Positions 15,250 to 23,730 of a DNA stretch of 34,387 bases are shown here, piece after piece. The DNA comes from Ignavibacteriales bacterium UBA6490 (GTDB taxonomy: Bacteria > Bacteroidota > Ignavibacteria > Ignavibacteriales > Ignavibacteriaceae): positions 1 through 34,387 of the forward strand of contig DJMM01000017.1 in the NCBI GenBank assembly GCA_002435365.1. Direction: 5' to 3'. How positions within the stretch are numbered: the stretch's first letter is position 1; the number at the start of each line of letters is the position of its first letter. Position numbers and translations under genes: made by a program. The notes under the pieces were generated by a model. It did no database searches. It was not told the DNA's origin and saw only the letters and a list, made by a program, of their open reading frames with translations.

Positions 15250-16635
15250 ATGGAATCATCAGCCTTTAAGGGATACCGAGGATTATCACTGGATGTACTG
15301 AAGACAAATAATGCTGAGGTATGGAGTGATGCTGAAATTTATACCTCAAAAGGAGTTTATAAAGGTATCATTCTGCCAAGATCCGAAACTGCAGACCCGC
15401 TTCACATCGTAATAAAACTCCGTTCCGGTTACAATATAGGCATTGCTGCTGAAACTATTGAAAGGATAGGAATTACCGGGCATAAGGAAGCAAATTATAA
15501 AATCCCCGAGAAGGAGTTTCCGTTTGATCCTAAAAAACCGAATGTCAAGCTTCTAGGTACAGGCGGTACAATAGCATCCAGGCTTGATTACAGGTCGGGA
15601 GCAGTAATCCCTGCATTTTCACCGGGTGAATTATACGGTTCCGTTCCCGAGCTTGCTGATATTTGTAATCTGGAGACTGAGAAACTGTACGGTGTTTTCA
15701 GTGAGAACATGGGACCGGCTGAGTGGAGGGGAACAGCTGAGGCAATCGGCAAGGAAATAGCAAAAGGCACCAAGGGCATAGTTATAGGACACGGCACCGA
15801 TACAATGCATCACACTGCTGCCATACTTTCCTTTATGGTTCAGGATTCCCCCATTCCGATAGTAATGGTTGGTTCACAGAGATCCAGTGACCGGCCTTCA
15901 TCCGATGCAGCATTAAATCTTATTCATAGTGTAAAGACAGCTGCCGAAAGCGATATCGCAGAAACAATGGTGTGCATGTTCGGTCCAACTTCCGACGAAT
16001 ATGCGCTGCTTCATCGCGGTACCCGTGTAAGAAAGATGCATTCAAGCTACCGGAGTACTTTCAGGACCATCGGAGATATTCCAATTGCAAAAGCAAGCCG
16101 CACCGAGATTACTCCGCTGAGACAGGATTATAAGCGCAGAAGAGAAGACAGGAATGTGACAGTCAATACTGCATTTGAGGAGCTTGTATCTATAGTTTAC
16201 TACTATCCGAATATGAAGCCAGATATAATCGATTCGCTGATTGACAACGGTTATAAAGGAATTGTGATTGCAGGAACCGGATTGGGGCATGTTAATAAAC
16301 CGGTTTACCCTGCTCTTCAGCGGGCAATGGATAAAAATATTGCTGTTTATATGACGGTGCAAACACTTTGGGGATATGTTCAGATGTATGTTTACGATAC
16401 CGGTCGGGACATGATGGAGCTTGGGGTGATACCTACTGCAAATATGCTTCCCGAGGTCGCTTATGTTAAACTGGGCTGGGCATTGGGACAGACAAAAGAT
16501 TTAAATAAAGTAAAAGAAATTATGCTGAAACCGATTGCCGGTGAAATTACGGAACGTGAGCCAAGCAATGGATACCTGATATACCAGGGGGGTATACCTG
16601 AGGTGGAGGAATTTATTTCCAGGTACCGAAAATAG
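15250..16635 (+). CDS. gatD: Glu-tRNA(Gln) amidotransferase subunit D (asparaginase-like)
   Basis: GatD hydrolyses glutamine or asparagine and channels ammonia to GatE. The 461-residue protein has an N-terminal small beta-barrel domain (about 1-90), absent from plain asparaginases, followed by the two asparaginase lobes. The four active-site residues are present: Thr107 (GTGGTIAS), Thr183 and Asp184 (HGTDTM) and Lys262 (RKMHSS). They match Thr101, Thr177, Asp178 and Lys254 of Methanothermobacter GatD. The start is ATG at 15250, 6 bases after GGAGAGGA. An in-frame TTG at 15229 lies inside gatE and is less likely. A plain type I asparaginase is unlikely given the extra N-terminal domain and the gatE neighbour. 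Confidence 0.93.
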   Translation: MESSAFKGYRGLSLDVLKTNNAEVWSDAEIYTSKGVYKGIILPRSETADPLHIVIKLRSGYNIGIAAETIERIGITGHKEANYKIPEKEFPFDPKKPNVKLLGTGGTIASRLDYRSGAVIPAFSPGELYGSVPELADICNLETEKLYGVFSENMGPAEWRGTAEAIGKEIAKGTKGIVIGHGTDTMHHTAAILSFMVQDSPIPIVMVGSQRSSDRPSSDAALNLIHSVKTAAESDIAETMVCMFGPTSDEYALLHRGTRVRKMHSSYRSTFRTIGDIPIAKASRTEITPLRQDYKRRREDRNVTVNTAFEELVSIVYYYPNMKPDIIDSLIDNGYKGIVIAGTGLGHVNKPVYPALQRAMDKNIAVYMTVQTLWGYVQMYVYDTGRDMMELGVIPTANMLPEVAYVKLGWALGQTKDLNKVKEIMLKPIAGEITEREPSNGYLIYQGGIPEVEEFISRYRK

Positions 16636-16690
16636 CCATCTGCTTGTATCTTGGAGTTCTTTTTTTTAATTTTAAACTGATAATGCAGAC

Positions 16691-16723
16691 TTTGAAAATT
16701 CAAGTTACTTTTTGGTATTTTTC
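16691..16723 (+). promoter_or_regulatory. promoter of the outer-membrane protein gene
   Basis: TTTG (16691-16694), 21 bases, then TATTTTTC (16716-16723), one base off TAnnTTTG. The start codon follows 23 bases later with an AAAGGA ribosome site. Confidence 0.45.
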
Positions 16724-16746
16724 TTAAACAATACGAAAGGATCATT

Positions 16747-17400
16747 ATGAATTCATTTAAACGGTTCGCATTAGTTCTGTTTATTCTGGTTCTCTCCTCA
16801 TCTGCTTTTGCTCAAAAGAGCAGCGGATGGTCTCTTCTCTTCTCCTGGGACCGCTTTAATGCCGGAGCTTTCCCGGTTGCCGATGTGTATACTTACGACG
16901 GAAATAATCTTTCCCGTTCAGGTTTAGCTGGCATCGGGCTTGAATACCAGCTTTCCCCTACGATAACCGTAATGGGAGCCTTTCAGTTTTCAAATAGTTC
17001 CTGGGATGAAAAACAAGGGACTACAACTATCAAGACAACAAATACCTCGTATGGAATTGGAGTTGGTCCGGTTTGGTATCCAAGAGGATATAATACCACT
17101 ATGGTAAGACCTTATCTGAGCGCTTCAATTCATCTTGGTGGAATTTCATATACACAGGAAGCCGGAACAGCAAAAGTTGATGCCAGTTATTCTTCCTTTG
17201 GTTTTGTGCTGATGGGAGGAGCTGATTTTGAAGTAATTAGTGGTTTCAGAGTCGGCGCCGGATACGGATTGATGTATGCATCATACCCCGCTGGTACCTT
17301 AGAGCAAACGAACACACAAGGACAGGTAACCAAAACGGATGGTCCTTCTGGAAGTGAATTATCTACTTTCTTCCACCTTGGATGCGCAATTATACTTTAA
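16747..17400 (+). CDS. outer-membrane beta-barrel protein
   Basis: The 217-residue protein starts with a signal peptide (about 1-22, cleavage after SAFA). The rest alternates polar and hydrophobic residues in strand-like blocks rich in Gly, Tyr, Ser and Thr, such as GIGLEYQLSPTITVMGAF and GFRVGAGYGLMYASY, and ends in a hydrophobic residue. This is the pattern of a small, roughly 8-stranded OmpA-like/OmpW-like barrel. No specific ligand or substrate can be read. It has its own promoter and a strong terminator. Eighteen bases after that terminator's T-run begins a two-component system, whose signal might concern the envelope. Confidence 0.75.
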   Translation: MNSFKRFALVLFILVLSSSAFAQKSSGWSLLFSWDRFNAGAFPVADVYTYDGNNLSRSGLAGIGLEYQLSPTITVMGAFQFSNSSWDEKQGTTTIKTTNTSYGIGVGPVWYPRGYNTTMVRPYLSASIHLGGISYTQEAGTAKVDASYSSFGFVLMGGADFEVISGFRVGAGYGLMYASYPAGTLEQTNTQGQVTKTDGPSGSELSTFFHLGCAIIL

Positions 17401-17409
17401 TTTTTAATC

Positions 17410-17440
17410 AAGGCTGGTGCAAATCCAGCCTTCTTTTTTT
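17410..17440 (+). terminator. rho-independent terminator after the barrel gene
   Basis: AAGGCTGG (17410-17417) pairs perfectly with CCAGCCTT (17425-17432) around a 7-base loop, and a nearly pure T-run follows to 17440. It stands between the barrel gene and the response regulator. Confidence 0.85.
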
Positions 17441-17458
17441 TAATCTGCCTCTGATTTC

Positions 17459-18151
17459 ATGGAACCTGGAAAATATAATCTGCTTCTGATTGAAGATGAA
17501 GAAAAATTAACAACAACACTCAAGCGTCAGTTAGACCGTGAGGGATTCAATGTTGAAATCTCAGCGGACGGGATCGACGCAGATAAAAAACTTCAGTCAA
17601 ATAATTATCATATGGTAGTGCTTGACCTTAATCTGCCCGGAATGTCGGGAATTGAACTTCTTGAGGAAATGCGCAAAAGAGGTGACCATACACCGGTCCT
17701 GATTCTTTCAGCGCGTGATAAAGTGGAAGACAGGGTAAAAGGTTTGAACATCGGTGCAGATGACTATCTTGTAAAGCCTTTTGATATTACTGAACTGACA
17801 GCAAGAATAAGGGCAGTAATGAACAGGGCCGGACTCAAACAGGCAACTTCCCTGAAAGCTGCAGATCTTGTTATGGATCTTATAACCAGAACCGTGAAGA
17901 GGGCAAATCAGGATATTGCACTCAGTCCGAAGGAATTTTCTCTGCTTGAATTTCTTATTAAGAATAAAAACCAGGTTATCACCAGTAAAAGAATTGCTGA
18001 ACAGGTTTGGGGTTATACCTTCGACACCGGTACCAACATTGTTAATGTCTATATTAATTACCTCAGAAAGAACATCGATACTAATTTCAGCAAGAAGCTG
18101 ATACACACAATCCGCGGACAGGGATTTATTCTGATCGATAAAAATGGATAA
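17459..18151 (+). CDS. OmpR/PhoB-family response regulator
   Basis: This is a 230-residue DNA-binding regulator. The receiver domain (about 5-118) has the acidic pair Glu12-Asp13, phospho-acceptor Asp56 (VVLDLNLPG) and Lys106 (LVKPFD). A winged-helix domain (about 130-228) has the family pattern LSPKEFSLLEFL, VWGY and YINYLRKNI. It is followed by its cognate kinase with an 8-base overlap. Only 18 bases separate it from the upstream terminator and no Shine-Dalgarno is visible before the ATG, so expression may come from readthrough or from a promoter within the upstream gene. Confidence 0.93.
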   Translation: MEPGKYNLLLIEDEEKLTTTLKRQLDREGFNVEISADGIDADKKLQSNNYHMVVLDLNLPGMSGIELLEEMRKRGDHTPVLILSARDKVEDRVKGLNIGADDYLVKPFDITELTARIRAVMNRAGLKQATSLKAADLVMDLITRTVKRANQDIALSPKEFSLLEFLIKNKNQVITSKRIAEQVWGYTFDTGTNIVNVYINYLRKNIDTNFSKKLIHTIRGQGFILIDKNG

Positions 18152-19793
18152 TATTTTTCCCGGTTTTTTGAGGATGTTTAAAAATCCTGCCGGCATTACA
18201 ATACTTAGTTTTTTGATGGTACTTCTGGTAGGATTATTCGACTTCATCACTAATCCCGAATTTTCTTTTTCGCTTTTCTATCTTATTCCTATTTCCTTCA
18301 ACACCTGGTACGGCAGCAGGAGGAGCGGAATACTGGTTTCATTTGTTTGCGGCATCACCTGGCTTTTGGTTGATTTGTCATCTGCAAATTATGAGAATCT
18401 TATTGCCCCTTACTGGAATTCCGGAATAAGGCTCGGATTTTTTGTAATAGTCGTCTATCTCCTGTCCGAAATAAAATTTCTCTACAGAAATCTTGAGAAT
18501 ATGGTTGAAATAAGGACAAATGAGTTAACTGATGAAATCGATAAAAAGGTTACTGCCGAGGCTGAACTCAGAAGATCAAGAAATCTTTACCAGGATCTTG
18601 TCGAAAATATCAATGAAGTATACTACACTGCCGATGAGAAAGGATATTTCCGGTATGTGAGCCCTAATTTTTTTAAGACAATAAGCTTAAGTGAAGATAG
18701 TCTGGCAAACACAAGTTTTTACGATTTCATATATCCCGATGATGTGGAAAGGGTCAGGCAATTTTATGCAGATAAAATAGCTGAAAAGGCTGCCGATGTA
18801 TCAAGTGAATTCAGAATAACAGGAAGCGACAATACTTTAAAGTGGTTTGAACAGACTTCGCGGATCCTATGGGATGATCATGGTAAGACTGTTGAGATAA
18901 GAAATCTTTTAAGAAATATAGATGAAAGGAAAGCTGCAGAAATCTCGTTAATTAAAAGCGAGATGAACTTTCAGAAATTATTTTCTGCGGAGAATAAACT
19001 TTCTGAAGAAGATTATATCCGCAGGATGCTGGTATCCGATCCGGCATATCTGATTAAAAGTCTTGCTGAAAAAATAGATGAAATTTCCGATAAAATTAGC
19101 GGACGGGTAAAACAGGCCCTCGGGTTTTCTTCGCTTGCTTCTCACGAATTACGTACTCCACTGGCTATAATCAGAAATCAGCTGGAAGAAAATCTGAGAG
19201 AAGATATCCCTCTCGGCGAGTTAAAACAGACTACTGCATCAATCTATGATGAAGTGCTCAGGCTGCAGAGGATTATAGGCGACCTGCTGAAACTAAGTAC
19301 AATGGAAGCCGGAAAACTAAAGCTCCATAAGAAACCGGTGCAGGTAAATACTCTGCTAACCTCGTTTTATGAGGAAGCCTCTCTGCTGGCTCAGGAAAAA
19401 GAGATAAAAATTGAATTAAGCATTCCTGAGAAGAGCTGTATTGAAATAGATGAAGCTTACTTTTTGCAGATGCTTTTTAATATTTTCGATAATGCCCTCA
19501 AGCATACCCCTGCTCATGGCACTATCCAGATAGGCTCTGTCAGGAGTGAGAAGGATATTGTAATTTTCATGAAAGATTCCGGAAAGGGTATACCGCCGGA
19601 TATTATTCACAAACTTTTTACCCCATTTTACAGGAATAATACTGAATATTCCACGGAGGGCACCGGGCTGGGTTTGCTTCTGTCGAAATGGATAACCGAG
19701 CTTCATTCGGGAAAGATAGAAATTCAAAGTGAGGTTGGTAAGGGTACAAAAGTGATGATAAAGCTCCCCTTAAACTTAACAGGCGGCAAATAA
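18144..19793 (+). CDS. membrane sensor histidine kinase with PAS domain
   Basis: This 549-residue kinase probably phosphorylates the regulator encoded just before it. The N terminus has about four short hydrophobic segments (about 17-36, 42-56, 61-79, 93-110) with little periplasmic sequence, so the signal may be sensed in the membrane. A coiled linker (115-145) leads to a PAS domain (about 147-265, YYTADEKGYFRYVSPNF). The HisKA domain has His334 in SHELRTPL. The ATPase domain shows the N box (Asn450, DNALKHTP), DSGKGIP (478-484) and GTGLGL (506-511). The stop lies on top of the terminator serving the opposite strand. Confidence 0.92.
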   Translation: MDNIFPGFLRMFKNPAGITILSFLMVLLVGLFDFITNPEFSFSLFYLIPISFNTWYGSRRSGILVSFVCGITWLLVDLSSANYENLIAPYWNSGIRLGFFVIVVYLLSEIKFLYRNLENMVEIRTNELTDEIDKKVTAEAELRRSRNLYQDLVENINEVYYTADEKGYFRYVSPNFFKTISLSEDSLANTSFYDFIYPDDVERVRQFYADKIAEKAADVSSEFRITGSDNTLKWFEQTSRILWDDHGKTVEIRNLLRNIDERKAAEISLIKSEMNFQKLFSAENKLSEEDYIRRMLVSDPAYLIKSLAEKIDEISDKISGRVKQALGFSSLASHELRTPLAIIRNQLEENLREDIPLGELKQTTASIYDEVLRLQRIIGDLLKLSTMEAGKLKLHKKPVQVNTLLTSFYEEASLLAQEKEIKIELSIPEKSCIEIDEAYFLQMLFNIFDNALKHTPAHGTIQIGSVRSEKDIVIFMKDSGKGIPPDIIHKLFTPFYRNNTEYSTEGTGLGLLLSKWITELHSGKIEIQSEVGKGTKVMIKLPLNLTGGK

Positions 19794-19818
19794 AAAAGGC
19801 TGCCTTTTAAGGCAGCCT
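19791..19818 (-). terminator. terminator of the moxR-bat operon
   Basis: AGGCTGCCTT (19797-19806) pairs with AAGGCAGCCT (19809-19818). Read on the minus strand a T-run (19791-19796) follows directly, so it ends transcription of the minus-strand operon 10 bases after the last stop. The run overlaps the stop codon of the histidine kinase on the plus strand. Confidence 0.8.
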
Positions 19819-19827
19819 GCCGGAAGG

Positions 19828-20091
19828 TCATTCTTCCTTTTTAATAACTATTTTCTTCTTCGTTACTTCAGCCTCATCCTTTTTCTTATCTGATTGCTCT
19901 TCGCGAACCACTTCCGATTTCTGTACGTGATGCTTTTCTTCAATCATCACATCAGCATTTGATTCATTTTCTTCACAGCTTTTAACAACACATTCTTTCT
20001 CTTTACCGCATCCCTTTGATTCCTTGGACTGTGCCATGGTGCTTATTGAGAAAAAAACGAACAGAATGAATAGCAGAGGAATAACTCTCAT
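19828..20091 (-). CDS. small secreted Lys/Glu-rich protein, unknown
   Basis: I do not recognise this 87-residue protein. It has a signal peptide (1-20, cleavage after TMA), then a short stretch with three cysteines (Cys28, Cys34, Cys39), and a tail of alternating Lys and Glu ending in KKKIVIKKEE. The cysteines and the adjacent YHS protein hint at metal binding, but the spacing fits no motif I know. Its ATG overlaps the YHS gene stop as ATGA, so the pair is translationally coupled. It is the last gene before the operon terminator, which supports it being real. Confidence 0.7.
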   Translation of the reverse strand: MRVIPLLFILFVFFSISTMAQSKESKGCGKEKECVVKSCEENESNADVMIEEKHHVQKSEVVREEQSDKKKDEAEVTKKKIVIKKEE

Positions 20092-20405
20092 TTTTTGGCT
20101 CCTTTATTGGATTTAATTGATTTTCCGTCTTCACTTAACCGTGAGATATACTTCTCAGGGTCATTTTTAAATTTTTTAAGACAACTATTGCAGCATAATG
20201 CATATGTTTTGCCTTTGTATTCGTATGTGATTTCCTGGTCAGCTGGCTCGGTAGAAACAGGACATATAGTATTCACCGGTTTGTTTATTTCAGTCTCGAC
20301 GGCAGATTTTTCCTTTTTTTCCTGTGGTTTCTCCTGAGCATGGCCCATCGAAGAGAAGCTTAATGCAAGAATAATTATCATTATTGCCGATATTATATTT
20401 TTCAT
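20088..20405 (-). CDS. secreted YHS-domain protein
   Basis: The 105-residue protein has a signal peptide (about 1-23, SMGHA), a charged linker and a YHS domain (about 45-90): NTICPVSTEPAD, then YKGKTYALCCNSCLKKFKNDPEKY. Four cysteines (48, 71, 72, 75) could bind a metal. YHS domains occur in copper- and other metal-handling proteins, and the separate secreted form is probably periplasmic. It lies 20 bases after batE in the same direction, so it is likely the ninth gene of the bat operon. A role in supplying or guarding metals for the Bat machinery is speculation. Confidence 0.85.
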   Translation of the reverse strand: MKNIISAIMIIILALSFSSMGHAQEKPQEKKEKSAVETEINKPVNTICPVSTEPADQEITYEYKGKTYALCCNSCLKKFKNDPEKYISRLSEDGKSIKSNKGAKK

Positions 20406-20425
20406 TTTATACCTCTATTTTACTT

Positions 20426-21178
20426 TCAAATTGTTTTTAACTCATTTATCTGCATCCACCCGGTTTTTCCATCTTCAAGCTTTACCCTAACCCAGTCACC
20501 AACCTTATCTTCCAGTCTTACCTTTAAACCTTCATGAACAATGAATGCATCGTTGCTGCTTTCATCAGGTGAAACCTTGACGTTGGTCTGATGCTCAACA
20601 ACCACACCTTTAATTATATTTACATCGTCATTGAACTTTACAGTCATAATAGACATCGAAAAGATAAATAAAACCCCGGTAATTATACCAGTTATAAACG
20701 AATATTTCTGATAAACCGGATTTCTGAACAATAAATAACCCGCCGCCAGAACAAGCAGAAGAATGAACAAAAAGTATACAGTATATATCCATCCGGTCAG
20801 GGAAAAGACTCCAAGCAGATCCTCCCACACAGCAAATACGAAAAATGGAGGAAACCCGGATAATTTATCTGCAGTGGCTGAGTTTGCAATTTTCAGATTA
20901 TGAATTATATCCTCATCTCCCGGAGATAATTTAAGAGCTTTTTCATAATACAATATGGCATACCCCAGACGATCCATCCTGTAATAAGCATTACCCAGAT
21001 TATAAAAAAGTGAGACTCCCTGATATCCTTCATTCACCAGTTCTTCGTATAATACAGCAGCTTTATCATATTGTTTCTGCTGATAAAATGTATTGGCGCT
21101 GCTGAATAATTCTTCTACATTCTGAGCCGATAAACTGAACGCTGTTACTATTACCAGAAGAAATATTTTATTTACCAT
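20426..21178 (-). CDS. batE: BatE: TPR and SH3 domain membrane protein
   Basis: The 250-residue protein has a signal peptide (1-18), TPR repeats in the periplasm (about 20-95, with YYNLGNAYYRM-like and AILYYEKALKLSPGD segments), two transmembrane helices (about 125-148 and 160-180) and a bacterial SH3 domain at the C terminus (about 185-250, VRVKLEDGKTGWMQ). This is the layout of BatE in the Bacteroides aerotolerance operon. The start is taken at 21178, where GGGAGG lies 5 bases upstream. An upstream in-frame ATG at 21211 lies deep in batD and would spoil the signal peptide. Confidence 0.88.
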   Translation of the reverse strand: MVNKIFLLVIVTAFSLSAQNVEELFSSANTFYQQKQYDKAAVLYEELVNEGYQGVSLFYNLGNAYYRMDRLGYAILYYEKALKLSPGDEDIIHNLKIANSATADKLSGFPPFFVFAVWEDLLGVFSLTGWIYTVYFLFILLLVLAAGYLLFRNPVYQKYSFITGIITGVLFIFSMSIMTVKFNDDVNIIKGVVVEHQTNVKVSPDESSNDAFIVHEGLKVRLEDKVGDWVRVKLEDGKTGWMQINELKTI

Positions 21179-22988
21179 TCTTACCTCCCAATAGGGATTT
21201 CTCAATACCAACTATCACTTCAGTCATGGTTAGATACATTTTATTCATTTCTTCTGTTCCATTTTTATGAGGAGCAAAGCGATAGAACTCACATTTTCCG
21301 GCACAATCCTTCATTTTCAGAACTATTTCTTCATTAATATTTCTTTCATTCATCTCTGCAGCAGCACGTTCAAGGGAAAATTCAGCTTTGGGTATATGGA
21401 ATTTATCCTCAAGATAGCCGAATAATGCCTGGGCAATTTCAGAGTAGAACAGAACCTGCTCTTCTTTCTCAAGATATCTTTTCGCATTCCTGAACCTGGT
21501 TCTGGCAACCTTCTCAGCTTTCTGATAACGGAGAAGATCAACGTTTGCATAGAGCCTATCATTCTTTTTTCTCCACCAGACAGCACCGATGAATAAAAAT
21601 ACCGGCAAAATTGCCGCAATCCAGAAACCCGGCTTGTAAATCAATATTTCAGAATGAATCTGAATATCATCACCGGAAGTTTTAATATATCTGATATCAT
21701 CGCTAAGAATTCTTATTTCCTCCTTCCCGGAGTAGTATTTGCCGTTTGATTCTCCTTCCTCTACATTAATAGTATACGCAGGAGTTCTTAAAGTGACATA
21801 TGATCTTTTCTCAGGTGAAAAATATGAAAATTCAAGCGGGGGAATCTCTTTTTTACCTGTGGTTCTGGGAATTATCAGATAATCGACAGTTTTCACACCG
21901 GATATTCTGCTGTTCCTGTTAATATCGTCACTAGATTTCGGCTCATAAGTCTCAAATCCGGGAGAAAGTTTTAATTCAGGAATATTAATGAGTGATATAT
22001 TACCTGTACCTGATATCCGGAGCTTCAGGGTAATGGGTTCATTAGCCTTGGTACCCGATTTGCTGAGTTCAGAAGTAATGGAATAATCACCAACCACTCC
22101 GTTGAATGATGAAGGTACATTATTCTCGGGCAGCGGCAGCGCATTTATAACAACCTTATTTGATTTGGTTGTAAACTCATAGGATTCATTCCTGTTAAAA
22201 AACGGATCATTAAAGAAGTCATCAAAGAGGCTGTTCCCTCCCCTCTTTTTCCTTTGAATGATAACAGGTATTTTAAATTCGTTAGGGGTTACATAAAGCT
22301 CACCGGTCCTTGAAGGAAAAACCGCTATCCTGTTAAGTGTATACACCTGGAATTTTTTACCATCCACCATTTCAACCGACGGTTCACCTTTGGGATCGGT
22401 TTCTATCTGCTCCGTCCAGAAACCTTCCTGCTGCGACACCTTCGAATAGTTAATATTCGTAAAACTCAGCCTGATGTATAATTTAAATGTTACAATTACC
22501 TGTTCCCCCTTATAAACCCTGTTTTTATCAGCTGTGGCTTTTACAAATATATTTTCAGCAATTTCCTTAATGTTGACATCCGCAGTTTCAGACTGACTTT
22601 TTGTGGTAGTTCCTTTTATTACTGTCAATACCAGAGGGTTTGTCCTGTATACATTGCCGCTGTGCTCGATTGATGCACTTTCAATAGTGAATTTACCTAT
22701 TGATTTTGCTTTTATTATATATGTTTGTGTCTGTGAAGCGCTTACTGCACCATTGATTATCTGCATACTGGTGCTGTAATTCGGCCCGGACAAAATAATA
22801 AAGTCATTAAAGTCTGGGGGACGGAAATTCTTTAACTGATTAATATCATCACCGGAATAGGTAAACGACAGCTCAAATCTGTCATCAATACCAACAGTTG
22901 TATTATTCACCGATGCGGTAAAAGTCTGCGGGTAAATGGATACGGGCAGCAGTACAATTAAGATTATTGCAAAAACAGCACGGTACAT
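21168..22988 (-). CDS. batD: BatD: oxygen-tolerance protein
   Basis: The 606-residue protein has a signal peptide (about 1-20), a long periplasmic part made of beta-sandwich repeats (about 22-440, with NKVVINALPLP and PPLEFSYFSPEKRSYVTL), one transmembrane helix (about 450-470) and a helical cytoplasmic tail of about 130 residues. This is the BatD pattern, including a low-complexity RKKRGGNSLFDDFFNDPF patch. BatD is thought to work with the VWA proteins BatA and BatB at the inner membrane. Its exact biochemical role is not known. It overlaps batE by 11 bases and follows batC by 4. Confidence 0.9.
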   Translation of the reverse strand: MYRAVFAIILIVLLPVSIYPQTFTASVNNTTVGIDDRFELSFTYSGDDINQLKNFRPPDFNDFIILSGPNYSTSMQIINGAVSASQTQTYIIKAKSIGKFTIESASIEHSGNVYRTNPLVLTVIKGTTTKSQSETADVNIKEIAENIFVKATADKNRVYKGEQVIVTFKLYIRLSFTNINYSKVSQQEGFWTEQIETDPKGEPSVEMVDGKKFQVYTLNRIAVFPSRTGELYVTPNEFKIPVIIQRKKRGGNSLFDDFFNDPFFNRNESYEFTTKSNKVVINALPLPENNVPSSFNGVVGDYSITSELSKSGTKANEPITLKLRISGTGNISLINIPELKLSPGFETYEPKSSDDINRNSRISGVKTVDYLIIPRTTGKKEIPPLEFSYFSPEKRSYVTLRTPAYTINVEEGESNGKYYSGKEEIRILSDDIRYIKTSGDDIQIHSEILIYKPGFWIAAILPVFLFIGAVWWRKKNDRLYANVDLLRYQKAEKVARTRFRNAKRYLEKEEQVLFYSEIAQALFGYLEDKFHIPKAEFSLERAAAEMNERNINEEIVLKMKDCAGKCEFYRFAPHKNGTEEMNKMYLTMTEVIVGIEKSLLGGKNGK

Positions 22989-22992
22989 TTCG

Positions 22993-23730
22993 TTACCAGT
23001 CCTTATCAGTTTTCACTTTTACACCTGTTCTTACTCTTAGTTTTTTCTGCAGGTCTTTCTCATTGTTTTTTAATGCATTTAATATCTGCTCAGCCTCTTC
23101 CTTTGACAGCTTATCCTTTTCCTGCTGTTTCAGATTATCCTGCTTTGTTTTCTGATCTTCGGGCGGTTTATTCTGAGGCTGCTTATCCTGGTTTTGCTTG
23201 TCATCCTTATTTTTATCATTCTGCTGCTCCTGATCATTTTTATCCTTATTCTGCTGATCATCATTCTTATTATCCTGTTTCTGATCCTGTTTGTTCTGCT
23301 GCTGCTGGTTCAAAAGCGATAATGCATATGATAAATTATATTTCGTGTCCATGTCATCAGGATTCAGCTTAAGAGAATTCTTATATGCATCGATGCTTTC
23401 CTCTATTTTGTTTGCCTTCAGCAAGGAGTTGCCGATGTTGTGGTAAACCCTGGCTTTCTGACTTTTGGAATCTGTCATCTTTAGTGAACTATTAAACTGC
23501 TTTACAGCTTCATCATATTTTTGCTGCTTGTAAAAAGCATCGCCCAGGTTAAAACTTCCCTCAAATTTCCCCGGATCTTTTTCTATACCCTTCTTAAAAT
23601 TAATCTCTGCATCAGAATACTTTTGATTCTTATACTGCTCAACACCTTCATTGATTAATCCCCTGGTGCTCTGGGAAAAAATAACCCCGCATAAACAAAT
23701 AGAAACAGCAAGCATCTTAAACATTTTCAC
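22993..23730 (-). CDS. batC: BatC: TPR protein with Gln/Asp/Lys-rich tail
   Basis: The 245-residue protein has a signal peptide, three TPR motifs (GLINEGVEQYKNQKY, GSFNLGDAFYKQQKY, VYHNIGNSLLKANK, about 20-130) and a highly hydrophilic low-complexity region of Gln, Asn, Asp and Lys (about 140-210), then a short C-terminal helix. This matches BatC. The start is read as GTG at 23730, which is 7 bases after AGGAGG. ATG two codons later (23724) is also possible. Either start overlaps the end of batB. Confidence 0.87.
   Translation of the reverse strand: MKMFKMLAVSICLCGVIFSQSTRGLINEGVEQYKNQKYSDAEINFKKGIEKDPGKFEGSFNLGDAFYKQQKYDEAVKQFNSSLKMTDSKSQKARVYHNIGNSLLKANKIEESIDAYKNSLKLNPDDMDTKYNLSYALSLLNQQQQNKQDQKQDNKNDDQQNKDKNDQEQQNDKNKDDKQNQDKQPQNKPPEDQKTKQDNLKQQEKDKLSKEEAEQILNALKNNEKDLQKKLRVRTGVKVKTDKDW

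Noticed and set aside
17708..18250. A 180-codon minus-strand frame opposite the response regulator
   Set aside because: It is antisense to well-conserved receiver and winged-helix domains and has no recognisable features or upstream signals.
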